A DNA stretch of 64,000 nt from Megachile rotundata (Eukaryota; Arthropoda; Insecta; Hymenoptera; Megachilidae), in assembly GCF_050947335.1 (NCBI RefSeq), contig NW_027473519.1, positions 62,001 to 126,000 of the forward strand. Reading direction: 5' to 3'. The position numbers and the translations under genes are program-made. A model generated the notes under the pieces. It ran no database searches. It was not told the origin of the DNA and worked only from the letters and a program-made list of their open reading frames with translations. Within the stretch, counting starts at the first letter, position 1. Each line of letters starts with the position of its first letter. Positions 12,345 through 23,378 of this stretch are shown in pieces.

Positions 12345-13814
12345 ATTACAGCGGATATGTGCGAATTAGAGGCTGAATCGTGCGAAAATGAGCAAAATTC
12401 GTTCAAAACGAGCAAAATTCGTGCAAAACGAGCAAAATTGTTCATTGTGGTGTTGAATTGTGCTCAGATAGGATAACTCAACATAACTAGATAGTACAGA
12501 GTCGAATTACAGCGGATATGTGTGAATTAGAGGCTGAATCGTGCGAAAATGAGCATAATTCGTTCAAAACGATCAAAATTGTTCATTGTGGTGTTGAATT
12601 GTGCTCAGTTACGATAACTTAACATGACTAGATAGTACAGAGTCGAATTACAGCGGATATGTGCGAATTAGAGGCTGAATCGTTCGAAAATGAGCAAAAT
12701 TCGTTCAAAACGAGCAAAATTCGTGCAAAACGAGCAAAATTGTTCATTGTGGTGTTGAATTGTGCTCAGATAGGATAACTCAACATAACTAGATAGTACA
12801 GAGTCGAATTACAGCGGATATGTGTGAATTAGAGGCTGAATCGTGCGAAAATGAGCATAATTCGTTCAAAACGATCAAAATTGTTCATTGTGGTGTTGAA
12901 TTGTGCTCAGATAGGATAACTTAACATAACTAGATAGTACAGAGTCGAATTACAGCGGATATGTGCGAATTAGAGGCTGAATCGTGCGAAAATGAGCATA
13001 ATTCGTTCAAAACGATCAAAATTGTTCATTGTGGTGTTGAATTGTGCTCAGTTACGATAACTTAACATGACTAGATAGTACAGAGTCGAATTACAGCGGA
13101 TATGTGCGAATTAGAGGCTGAATCGTGCGAAAATGAGCATAATTCGTTCAAAACGAGCAAAATTGTTCATTGTGGTGTTGAATTGTGCTCAGTTACGATA
13201 ACATAACATGACTAGATAGTACAGAGTCGAATTACAGCGGATATGTGCGAATTAGAGGCTGAATCGTGCGAAAATGAGCATAATTCGTTCAAAACGAGCA
13301 AAATTGTTCATTGTGGTGTTGAATTGTACTCAGATAGGATAAGTTAACATAACTAGATAGTACAGAGTCGAATTACAGCGGATATGTGCGAATTAGAGGC
13401 TGAATCGTGCGAAAATGAGCATAATTCGTTCAAAACGTGCAAAATTGTTCATTGTGGTGTTGAATTGTGCTCAGTTACGATAACTTAACATAACTAGATA
13501 GTACAGAGTCGAATTACAGCGGATATGTGCGAATTAGAGGCTGAATCGTTCGAAAATGAGCAAAATTCGTTCAAAACGAGCAAAATTGTTCATTGTGGTG
13601 TTGAATTGTGCTCAGTTACGATAACTTAACATAACTAGATAGTACAGAGTCGAATTACAGCGGATATGTGCGAATTAGAGGCTGAATCGTGCGAAAATGA
13701 GCAAAATTCGTTCAAAACGAGCAAAATTCGTGCAAAACGAGCAAAATTGTTCATTGTGGTGTTGAATTGTGCTCAGATAGGATAACTCAACATAACTAGA
13801 TAGTACAGAGTCGA

Positions 13815-13955
13815 ATTACAGCGGATATGTGCGAATTAGAGGCTGAATCGTGCGAAAATGAGCATAATTCGTTCAAAACGATCAAAATTGTTCATTGTGG
13901 TGTTGAATTGTGCTCAGTTACGATAACTTAACATGACTAGATAGTACAGAGTCGA
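13815..13955 (+). repeat. Class B monomer, 141 bp (reference copy)
   Basis: Class B differs from class A at two linked places: AACGATC replaces AACGAGC in the box region, and about 40 bp downstream GTTACGATAA with CATGAC replaces GATAGGATAA with CATAAC. The two changes usually travel together. Recombinant monomers exist, for example AACGAGC with GTTACG and CATGAC at 11338, or AACGATC with GATAGG at 12808. Class B is abundant from about 10.8 to 44 kb and forms runs such as 16010-16432. The change reduces the CENP-B-box-like match from 8/9 to 7/9 but keeps the TCGTT/AACGA dyad. Confidence 0.92.
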
Positions 13956-14096
13956 ATTACAGCGGATATGTGCGAATTAGAGGCTGAATCGTGCGAAAAT
14001 GAGCATAATTCGTTCAAAACGATCAAAATTGTTCATTGTGGTGTTGAATTGTGCTCAGTTACGATAACTTAACATGACTAGATAGTACAGAGTCGA

Positions 14097-14237
14097 ATTA
14101 CAGCGGATATGTGCGAATTAGAGGCTGAATCGTGCGAAAATGAGCATAATTCGTTCAAAACGAGCAAAATTGTTCATTGTGGTGTTGAATTGTGCTCAGA
14201 TAGGATAACTTAACATAACTAGATAGTACAGAGTCGA
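14097..14237 (+). repeat. Class A monomer, 141 bp (reference copy)
   Basis: This copy matches the window consensus, so I use it as the coordinate reference. Landmarks in monomer coordinates: start motif 1-10; GAATTAGAGGCTGAATCG 19-36; A4 tracts at 41, 61 and 70; the TTCGTTCAAAACGAG element 54-68; GTGGTGTTGAATTGTGCTC 83-101; the diagnostic GATAGG 103-108; CATAACTAG 118-126; end CAGAGTCGA 133-141. Class A is defined by AACGAGC in the box region together with AGATAGG and CATAAC downstream. Many copies carry small variants: GAACTAG for GAATTAG, GTCGAATT for GTTGAATT, or TAAGTTAAC for TAACTTAAC. Confidence 0.95.
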
Positions 14238-14680
14238 ATTACAGCGGATATGTGCGAATTAGAGGCTGAATCGTGCGAAAATGAGCATAATTCGTTCAAA
14301 ACGAGCAAAATTGTTCATTGTGGTGTTGAATTGTGCTCAGTTACGATAACTTAACATAACTAGATAGTACAGACTCGAATTACAGCGGATATGTGCGAAT
14401 TAGAGGCTGAATCGTTCGAAAATGAGCAAAATTCGTTCAAAACGAGCAAAATTGTTCATTGTGGTGTTGAATTGTGCTCAGTTACGATAACTTAACATAA
14501 CTAGATAGTACAGAGTCGAATTACAGCGGATATGTGCGAATTAGAGGCTGAATCGTGCGAAAATGAGCAAAATTCGTTCAAAACGAGCAAAATTCGTGCA
14601 AAACGAGCAAAATTGTTCATTGTGGTGTTGAATTGTGCTCAGATAGGATAACTTAACATAACTAGATAGTACAGAGTCGA

Positions 14681-14841
14681 ATTACAGCGGATATGTGCGA
14701 ATTAGAGGCTGAATCGTTCGAAAATGAGCAAAATTCGTTCAAAATGAGCATAATACGTTCAAAACGAGCAAAATTGTTCATTGTGGTGTTGAATTGTGCT
14801 CAGTTACGATAACTTAACATGACTAGATAGTACAGAGTCGA
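14681..14841 (+). repeat. Class D monomer, 161 bp with a differently placed 20-bp insertion
   Basis: This monomer is also 161 bp, but the extra 20 bases differ from class C. After GAGCAAAATTCGTTCAAAA it reads TGAGCATAATACGTTCAAAA and only then continues CGAGCAAAATTG. The AATGAGCAT..ATT segment is duplicated instead of the ACGAGC segment, so this expansion arose separately. Further copies lie near 18245, 21207, 22396, 23441, 23604, 26690, 28410, 32478, 35095, 36427 and 58557. A sub-variant at 22391 and 23437 reads TTCATAATGAG; 35095 also has TCATAATGAG. Confidence 0.9.
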
Positions 14842-14982
14842 ATTACAGCGGATATGTGCGAATTAGAGGCTGAATCGTGCGAAAATGAACATAATTCGTT
14901 CAAAACGAGCAAAATTGTTCATTGTGGTGTCGAATTGTGCTCAGATAGGATAACTTAACATAACTAGATAGTACAGAGTCGA

Positions 14983-15868
14983 ATTACAGAGGATATGTGC
15001 GAATTAGAGGCTGAATCGTTCGAAAATGAGCAAAATTCGTTCAAAACGAGCAAAATTCGTGCAAAACGAGTAAAATTGTTCATTGTGGTGTTGAATTGTG
15101 ATCAGATAGGATAACTTAACATAACTAGATAGTACAGAGTCGAATTACAGCGAATATGTGCGAATTAGAGGCTGAATCGTGCGAAAATGAGCATAATTCG
15201 ATTAAAACGATGAAAATTGCTCATTGTGGTGTTGAATTGGGCTCAGTTATGATAACTTAACATGACTAGATAGTACAGAGTCGAATTACAGCGGATATGT
15301 GCGAACTAGAGGCTGAATCGTGCGAAAATGAGCATAATTCGTTCAAAACGAGCAAAATTGTTCATTGTGGTGTTGAATTGTGCTCAGATAGGATAAGTTA
15401 ACATAACTAGATAGTACAGAGTCGAATTACAGCGGATATGTGCGAATTAGAGGCTGAATCGTTCGAAAATGAGCAAAATTCGTTCAAAACGAGCAAAATT
15501 CGTGCAAAACGAGCAAAATTGTTCATTGTGGTGTTGAATTGTGATCAGATAGGATAACTTAACATAACTAGATAGTACAGAGTCGAATTACAGCGAATAT
15601 GTGCGAATTAGAGGCTGAATCGTGCGAAAATGAGCATAATTCGATTAAAACGATGAAAATTGCTCATTGTGGTGTTGAATTGGGCTCAGTTATGATAACT
15701 TAACATGACTAGATAGTACAGAGTCGAATTACAGCGGATATGTGCGAACTAGAGGCTGAATCGTGCGAAAATGAGCATAATTCGTTCAAAACGAGCAAAA
15801 TTGTTCATTGTGGTGTTGAATTGTGCTCAGATAGGATAAGTTAACATAACTAGATAGTACAGAGTCGA
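14983..15868. repeat. 443-bp three-monomer tandem duplication
   Basis: Units 14983-15425 and 15426-15868 each contain a class C monomer with GTGATCAGATAGG, a GCGAATATG monomer with CGATTAAAACGATGAAAATTG and GGGCTCAGTTATG, and a GAACTAG monomer with TAAGTTAAC. The rare GATGAAAATTGC and TTGGGCTC variants were seen only here, which points to a recent local duplication. Confidence 0.9.
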
Positions 15869-17459
15869 ATTACAGCGGATATGTGCGAATTAGAGGCTGA
15901 ATCGTTCGAAAATGAGCAAAATTCGTTCAAAACGAGCAAAATTGTTCATTGTGGTGTTGAATTGTGCTCAGATAGGATAACTTAACATAACTAGATAGTA
16001 CAGAGTCGAATTACAGCGGATATGTGCGAATTAGAGGCTGAATCGTGCGAAAATGAGCATAATTCGTTCAAAACGATCAAAATTGTTCATTGTGGTGTTG
16101 TATTGTGCTCAGTTACGATAACTTAACATGACTAGATAGTACAGAGTCGAATTACAGCGGATATGTGCGAATTAGAGGCTGAATCGTGCGAAAATGAGCA
16201 TAATTCGTTCAAAACGATCAAAATTGTTCATTGTTGTGTTGAATTGTGCTCAGTTACGATAACTTAACATGACTAGATAGTACAGAGTCGAATTACAGCG
16301 GATATGTGCGAATTAGAGGCTGAATCGTGCGAAAATGAGCATAATTCGTTCAAAACGATCAAAATTGTTCATTGTGGTGTTGAATTGTGCTCAGTTACGA
16401 TAACTTAACATGACTAGATAGTACAGAGTCGAATTACAGCGGATATGTGCGAATTAGAGGCTGAATCGTGCGAAAATGAGCATAATTCGTTCAAAACGAG
16501 CAAAATTGTTCATTGTGGTGTTGAATTGTGCTCAGATAGGATAAGTTAACATAACTAGATAGTACAGAGTCGAATTACAGCGGATATGTGCGAATTAGAG
16601 GCTGAATCGTGCGAAAATGAGCATAATTCGTTCAAAACGTGCAAAATTGTTCATTGTGGTGTTGAATTGTGCTCAGTTACGATAACTTAACATAACTAGA
16701 TAGTACAGAGTCGAATTACAGCGGATATGTGCGAATTAGAGGCTGAATCGTTCGAAAATGAGCAAAATTCGTTCAAAACGAGCAAAATTGTTCATTGTGG
16801 TGTTGAATTGTGCTCAGTTACGATAACTTAACATAACTAGATAGTACAGAGTCGAATTACAGCGGATATGTGCGAATTAGAGGCTGAATCGTGCGAAAAT
16901 GAGCAAAATTCGTTCAAAACGAGCAAAATTCGTGCAAAACGAGCAAAATTGTTCATTGTGGTGTTGAATTGTGCTCAGATAGGATAACTTAACATAACTA
17001 GATAGTACAGAGTCGAATTACAGCGGATATGTGCGAATTAGAGGCTGAATCGTGCGAAAATGAGCATAATTCGTTCAAAACGATCAAAATTGTTCATTGT
17101 GGTGTTGAATTGTGCTCAGTTACGATAACTTAACATGACTAGATAGTACAGAGTCGAATTACAGCGGATATGTGCGAATTAGAGGCTGAATCGTTCGAAA
17201 ATGAGCAAAATTCGTTCAAAACGAGCAAAATTCGTGCAAAACGAGCAAAATTGTTCATTGTGGTGTTGAATTGTGCTCAGATAGGATAACTTAACATAAC
17301 TAGATAGTACAGAGTCGAATTACAGCGGATATGTGCGAATTAGAGGCTGAATCGTGCGAAAATGAGCATAATTCGATTAAAACGATCAAAATTGCTCATT
17401 GTGGTGTTGAATTGTGCTCAGTTATGATAACTTAACATGACTAGATAGTACAGAGTCGA
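15869..17459. repeat. Eleven monomers between local duplications
   Basis: The order is contracted C, three class B (the first with TTGTATTG, the second with ATTGTTGTG), a TAAGTTAAC monomer, an AACGTGC monomer, contracted C, C, B, C, and a CGATTAAAACGATC monomer with GTTATG. The four-monomer motif from TAAGTTAAC to class C also occurs from 11922, 13231 and about 20541, so this is a reused module. Confidence 0.8.
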
Positions 17460-18647
17460 ATTACAGCGGATATGTGCGAATTAGAGGCTGAATCGTGCGA
17501 AAATGAGCATAATTCGTTCAAAACGATCAAAATTGTTCATTGTGGTGTTGAATTGTGCTCAGTTACGATAACTTAACATGACTAGATAGTACAGAGTCGA
17601 ATTACAGCGGATATGTGCGAATTAGAGGCTGAATCGTGCGAAAATGAGCATAATTCGTTCAAAACGAGCAAAATTGATCATTGTGGTGTTGAATTGTGCT
17701 CAGATAGGATAACTTAACATAACTAGATAGTACAGAGTCGAATTACAGCGGATATGTGCGAATTAGAGGCTGAATCGTGCGAAAATGAGCATAATTCGTT
17801 CAAAACGAGCAAAATTGTTCATTGTGGTGTTGAATTGTGCTCAGTTACGATAACTTAACATAAGTAGATAGTACAGACTCGAATTACAGCGGATATGTGC
17901 GAATTAGAGGCTGAATCGTTCGAAAATGAGCAAAATTCGTTCAAAACGAGCAAAATTGTTCATTGTGGTGTTGAATTGTGCTCAGTTACGATAACTTAAC
18001 ATAACTAGATAGTACAGAGTCGAATTACAGCGGATATGTGCGAATTAGAGGCTGAATCGTGCGAAAATGAGCAAAATTCGTTCAAAACGAGCAAAATTCG
18101 TGCAAAACGAGCAAAATTGTTCATTGTGGTGTTGAATTGTGCTCAGATAGGATAACTTAACATAACTAGATAGTACAGAGTCGAATTACAGCGGATATGT
18201 GCGAATTAGAGGCTGAATCGTTCGAAAATGAGCACAATTCGTTCAAAATGAGCATAATACGTTCAAAACGAGCAAAATTGTTCATTGTGGTGTTGAATTG
18301 TGCTCAGTTACGATAACTTAACATGACTAGATAGTACAGAGTCGAATTACAGCGGATATGTGCGAATAAGAGGCTGAATCGTGCGAAAATGAACATAATT
18401 CGTTCAAAACGAGCAAAATTGTTCATTGTGGTGTCGAATTGTGCTCAGATAGGATAACTTAACATAACTAGATAGTACAGAGTCGAATTACAGAGGATAT
18501 GTGCGAATTAGAGGCTGAATCGTTCGAAAATAAGCAAAATTCGTTCAAAACGAGCAAAATTCGTGCAAAACGAGCAAAATTGTTCATTGTGGTGTTGAAT
18601 TGTGATCAGATAGGATAACTTAACATAACTAGATAGTACAGAGTCGA
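17460..18647. repeat. Eight-monomer block, copy 2 of a 3504-bp repeat
   Basis: Second copy of 13956-15143. Private differences include AAATTGATCATTG near 17675, CATAAGTAG at 17862, GAGCACAATTCG near 18233, GCGAATAAGAGG at 18363 and AAATAAGC near 18529. After 18648 it continues with a GAACTAG monomer, whereas copy 1 continues with the 443-bp duplication. Confidence 0.86.
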
Positions 18648-21600
18648 ATTACAGCGGATATGTGCGAACTAGAGGCTGAATCGTGCGAAAATGAGCATAA
18701 TTCGTTCAAAACGAGCAAAATTGTTCATTGTGGTGTTGAATTGTGCTCAGTTACGATAACTTAACATGACTAGATAGTACAGAGTCGAATTACAGCGGAT
18801 ATGTGCGAATTAGAGGCTGAATTGTGCGAAAATGAGCATAATTCGTGCAAAACGATCAAAATTGTTCATTTTGGTGTTGAATTGTGCTCAGTTACGATAA
18901 CTTAACATGACTAGATAGTACAGAGTCGAATTACGGCGGATATGTGCGAATTAGAGGCTGAATCGTGCGAAAATGAGCATAATTCGTTCAAAACGATCAA
19001 AATTGTTCATTGTGGTGTTGAATTGTGCTCAGATAGGATAACTTAACATAACTAGATAGTACAGAGTCGAATTACAGCGGATATGTGCGAATTAGAGGCT
19101 GAATCGTGCGAAAATGAGCATAATTCGTGCAAAACGTGCAAAATTGTTCATTGTGGTGTTGAATTGTGCTCAGATAGGATAACTTAACATAACTAGATAG
19201 TACAGAGTCGAATTACAGCGGATATGTGCGAATTAGAGGCTGAATCGTTCGAAAATGAGCAAAATTCGTTCAAAACGAGCAAAATTCGTGCAAAACGAGC
19301 AAAATTGTTCATTGTGGTGTTGAATTGTGCTCAGATAGGATAACTTAACATAACTAGATAGTACAGAGTCGAATTACAGCGGATATGTGCGAACTAGAGG
19401 CTGAATCGTGCGAAAATGAGCATAATTCGTTCAAAACGAGCAAAATTGTTCATTGTGGTGTTGAATTGTGCTCAGTTACGATAACTTAACATAACTAGAT
19501 AGTACAGAGTCGAATTACAGCGGATATGTGCGAATTAGAGGCTGAATCGTTCGAAAATGAGCAAAATTCGTTCAAAACGAGCAAAATTCGTGCAAAACGA
19601 GCAAAATTGTTCATTGTGGTGTTGAATTGTGCTCAGATAGGATAACTTAACATAACTAGATAGTACAGAGTCGAATTACAGCGGATATGTGCGAACTAGA
19701 GGCTGAATCGTGCGAAAATGAGCATAATTCGTTCAAAACGAGCAAAATTGTTCATTGTGGTGGTGAATTGTGCTCAGTTACGATAACTTAACATGACTAG
19801 ATAGTACAGAGTCGAATTACGGCGGATATGTGCGAATTAGAGGCTGAATCGTGCGAAAATGAGCATAATTCGTTCAAAACGATCAAAATTGTTTATTGTG
19901 GTGTTGAATTGTGCTCAGATAGGATAACTTAACATAACTAGATAGTACAGAGTCGAATTACAGCGGATATGTGCGAATTAGAGGCTGAATCGTGCGAAAA
20001 TGAGCATAATTCGTGCAAAACGTGCAAAATTGTTCATTGTGGTGTTGAATTGTGCTCAGATAGGATAACTTAACATAACTAGATAGTACAGAGTCGAATT
20101 ACAGCGGATATGTGCGAACTAGAGGCTGAATCGTGCGAAAATGAGCATAATTCGTTCAAAACGAGCAAAATTGTTCATTGTGGTGTTGAATTGTGCTCAG
20201 TTACGATAACTTAACATAACTAGATAGTACAGAGTCGAATTACAGCGGATATGTGCGAATTAGAGGCTGAATCGTTCGAAAATGAGCAAAATTCGTTCAA
20301 AACGAGCAAAATTCGTGCAAAACGAGCAAAATTGTTCATTGTGGTGTTGAATTGTGCTCAGATAGGATAACTTAACATAACTAGATAGTACACAGTCGAA
20401 TTACAGCGGATATGTGCGAATTAGAGGCTGAATCGTGCGAAAATGAGCATAATTCGTTCAAAACGATCAAAATTGTTCATTGTGGTGTTGAATTGTGCTC
20501 AGTTACGATAACTTAACATGACTAGATAGTACAGAGTCGAATTACAGCGGATATGTGCGAATTAGAGGCTGAATCGTTCGAAAATGAGCAAAATTCGTTC
20601 AAAACGAGCAAAATTCGTGCAAAACGAGCAAAATTGTTCATTGTGGTGTTGAGTTGTGCTCAGATAGGATAAGTTAACATAACTAGATAGTACAGAGTCG
20701 AATTACAGCGGATATGTGCGAATTAGAGGCTGAATCGTGCGAAAATGAGCATAATTCGTTCAAAACGTGCAAAATTGTTCATTGTGGTGTTGAATTGTGC
20801 TCAGTTACGATAACTTAACATAACTAGATAGTACAGAGTCGAATTACAGCGGATATGTGCGAATTAGAGGCTGAATCGTTCGAAAATGAGCAAAATTCGT
20901 TCAAAACGAGCAAAATTGTTCATTGTGGTGTTGAATTGTGCTCAGTTACGATAACTTAACATAACTAGATAGTACAGAGTCGAATTACAGCGGATATGTG
21001 CGAATTAGAGGCTGAATCGTGCGAAAATGAGCAAAATTCGTTCAAAACGAGCAAAATTCGTGCAAAACGAGCAAAATTGTTCATTGTGGTGTTGAATTGT
21101 GCTCAGATAGGATAACTTAACATAACTAGATAGTACAGAGTCGAATTACAGCGGATATGTGCGAATTAGAGGCTGAATCGTTCGAAAATGAGCAAAATTC
21201 GTTCAAAATGAGCATAATACGTTCAAAACGAGCAAAATTGTTCATTGTGGTGTTGAATTGTGCTCAGTTACGATAACTTAACATGACTAGATAGTACAGA
21301 GTCGAATTACAGCGGATATGTGCGAATTAGAGGCTGAATCGTGCGAAAATGAGCATAATTCGTGCAAAACGATCAAAATTGTTCATTTTGGTGTTGAATT
21401 GTGCTCAGTTACGATAACTTAACATGACTAGATAGTACAGAGTCGAATTACGGCGGATATGTGCGAATTAGAGGCTGAATCGTGCGAAAATGAGCATAAT
21501 TCGTTCAAAACGATCAAAATTGTTCATTGTGGTGTTGAATTGTGCTCAGATAGGATAACTTAACATAACTAGATAGTACAGAGTCGAATTACAGCGGATA

Positions 21601-23378
21601 TGTGCGAATTAGAGGCTCAACCGTGCGAAAATGAGCATAATTCGTGCAAAACGTGCAAAATTGTTCATTGTGGTGTCGAATTGTGCTCAGATAGGATAAC
21701 TTAACATAACTAGATAGTACAGAGTCGAATTACAGCGGATATGTGCGAATTAGAGGCTGAATCGTTCGAAAATGAGCAAAATTCGTTCAAAACGAGCAAA
21801 ATTCGTGCAAAACGAGCAAAATTGTTCATTGTGGTGTTGAATTGTGCTCAGATAGGATAACTTAACATAACTAGATAGTACAGAGTCGAATTACAGCGGA
21901 TATGTGCGAACTAGAGGCTGAATCGTGCGAAAATGAGCATAATTCGTTCAAAACGATCAAAATTGTTCATTGTGGTGTTGAATTGTGCTCAGTTACGATA
22001 ACTTAACATGACTAGATAGTACAGAGTCGAATTACAGCGGATATGTGCGAATTAGAGGCTGAATCGTGCGAAAATGAGCATAATTCGTTCAAAACGAGCA
22101 ATATTGTTCATTGTGGTGTTGAATTGTGCTCAGATAGGATAACTTAACATAACTAGATAGTACAGAGTCGAATTACAGCGGATATGTGCGAATTAGAGGC
22201 TGAATCGTTCGAAAATGAGCAAAATTCGTTCAAAACGAGCAAAATTCGTGCAAAACGAGCAAAATTGTTCATTGTGGTGTTGAATTGTGCTCAGATAGGA
22301 TAACTTAACATAACTAGATAGTACAGAGTCGAATTACAGCGGATATGTGAGAATTAGAGGCTGAATCGTTCGAAAATGAGCAAAATTCGTTCATAATGAG
22401 CATAATACGTTCAAAACGAGCAAAATTGTTCATTGTGGTGTTGAATTGTGCTCAGTTACGATAACATAACATGACTAGATAGTACAGAGTCGAATTACAG
22501 CGGATATGTGCGAATTAGAGGCTGAATCGTTCGAAAATGAGCAAAATTCGTTCAAAACGAGCAAAATTCGTGCAAAACGAGCAAAATTGTTCATTGTGGT
22601 GTTGAATTGTGCTCAGATAGGATAACTTAACATAACTAGATAGTACAGAGTCGAATTACAGCGGATATGTGGAACTAGAGGCTGAATCGTGCGAAAATGA
22701 GCATAATTCGTTCAAAACGAGCAAAATTGTTCATTGTGGTGTTGAATTGTGCTCAGTTACGATAACTTAACATAACTAGATAGTACAGAGTCGAATTACA
22801 GCGGATATGTGCGAATTAGAGGCTGAATCGTTCGAAAATGAGCAAAATTCGTTCAAAACGAGCAAAATTGTTCATTGTGGTGTTGAATTGTGCTCAGTTA
22901 CGATAACTTAACATAACTAGATAGTACAGAGTCGAATTACAGCGGATATGTGCGAATTAGAGGCTGAATCGTGCGAAAATGAGCATAATTCGTTCAAAAC
23001 GATCAAAATTGTTCATTGTGGTGTTGAATTGTGCTCAGTTACGATAACTTAACATGACTAGATAGTACAGAGTCGAATTACAGCGGATATGTGCGAATTA
23101 GAGGCTGAATCGTGCGAAAATGAGCATAATTCGTTCAAAACGAGCAAAATTGTTCATTGTGGTGTTGAATTGTGCTCAGATAGGATAACTTAACATAACT
23201 AGATAGTACAGAGTCGAATTACAGCGGATATGTGCGAATTAGAGGCTGAATCGTTCGAAAATGAGCAAAATTCGTTCAAAACGAGCAAAATTCGTGGAAA
23301 ACGAGCAAAATTGTTCATTGTGGTGTTGAATTGTGCTCAGATAGGATAACTTAACATAACTAGATAGTACAGAGTCGA
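18648..23378. repeat. Mosaic with 2517-bp and 1046-bp repeats
   Basis: The run 18789 to about 19390 (CATTTTGG class B, ATTACGGCGG monomer, AACGTGC monomer, class C) is repeated from 21306, offset 2517 bp; partial versions lie at 19.8-20.4 kb. The block 22031-22493, with a class D monomer reading TTCATAATGAG and ATGTGAGAATT, recurs at 23077-23539, offset 1046 bp. One monomer (22655-22794) has lost a base. Confidence 0.83.
22655..22794 (+). repeat. 140-bp monomer with 1-base deletion
   Basis: The usual ATGTGCGAACTAG reads ATGTGGAACTAG at about 22667-22678, so the C of TGCGA is missing. Measured start-to-start length is 140 bp. Its counterpart in other copies is intact, so the change is private. 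It accounts for the 1046-bp rather than 1047-bp offset of the surrounding duplication. Confidence 0.9.

Larger units (their letters stand above)
10754..13955. repeat. Mosaic with 584-bp and 1309-bp local repeats
   Basis: The order at 10895-11478 (C, B, GATAACATAACATGAC monomer, A-type with GTTACG) is repeated from 11479, offset 584 bp (four monomers). The nine-monomer block 11640-12646 is then repeated at 12949-13955, offset 1309 bp; shared markers are GATAACATAACATGAC (11892/13201) and GAATTGTACTC (12012/13321). A further local mark, GGATAACTCAAC, occurs at about 12473, 12775 and 13783, and TGTGAATT at 12520 and 12822. Confidence 0.85.
13956..15143. repeat. Eight-monomer block, copy 1 of a 3504-bp repeat
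   Basis: This block of B, A, GTTACG/CATAAC, contracted C (GACTCGAATT), C, D, GAACATAATT and CAGAGGATATG monomers is found again at 17460-18647. Unusual shared bases include GACTCG (14373/17877), AATGAACATAATT, ACAGAGGATATG and TGTGATCAG. The offset of 3504 bp equals 24 monomers, six of them long. Confidence 0.88.
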
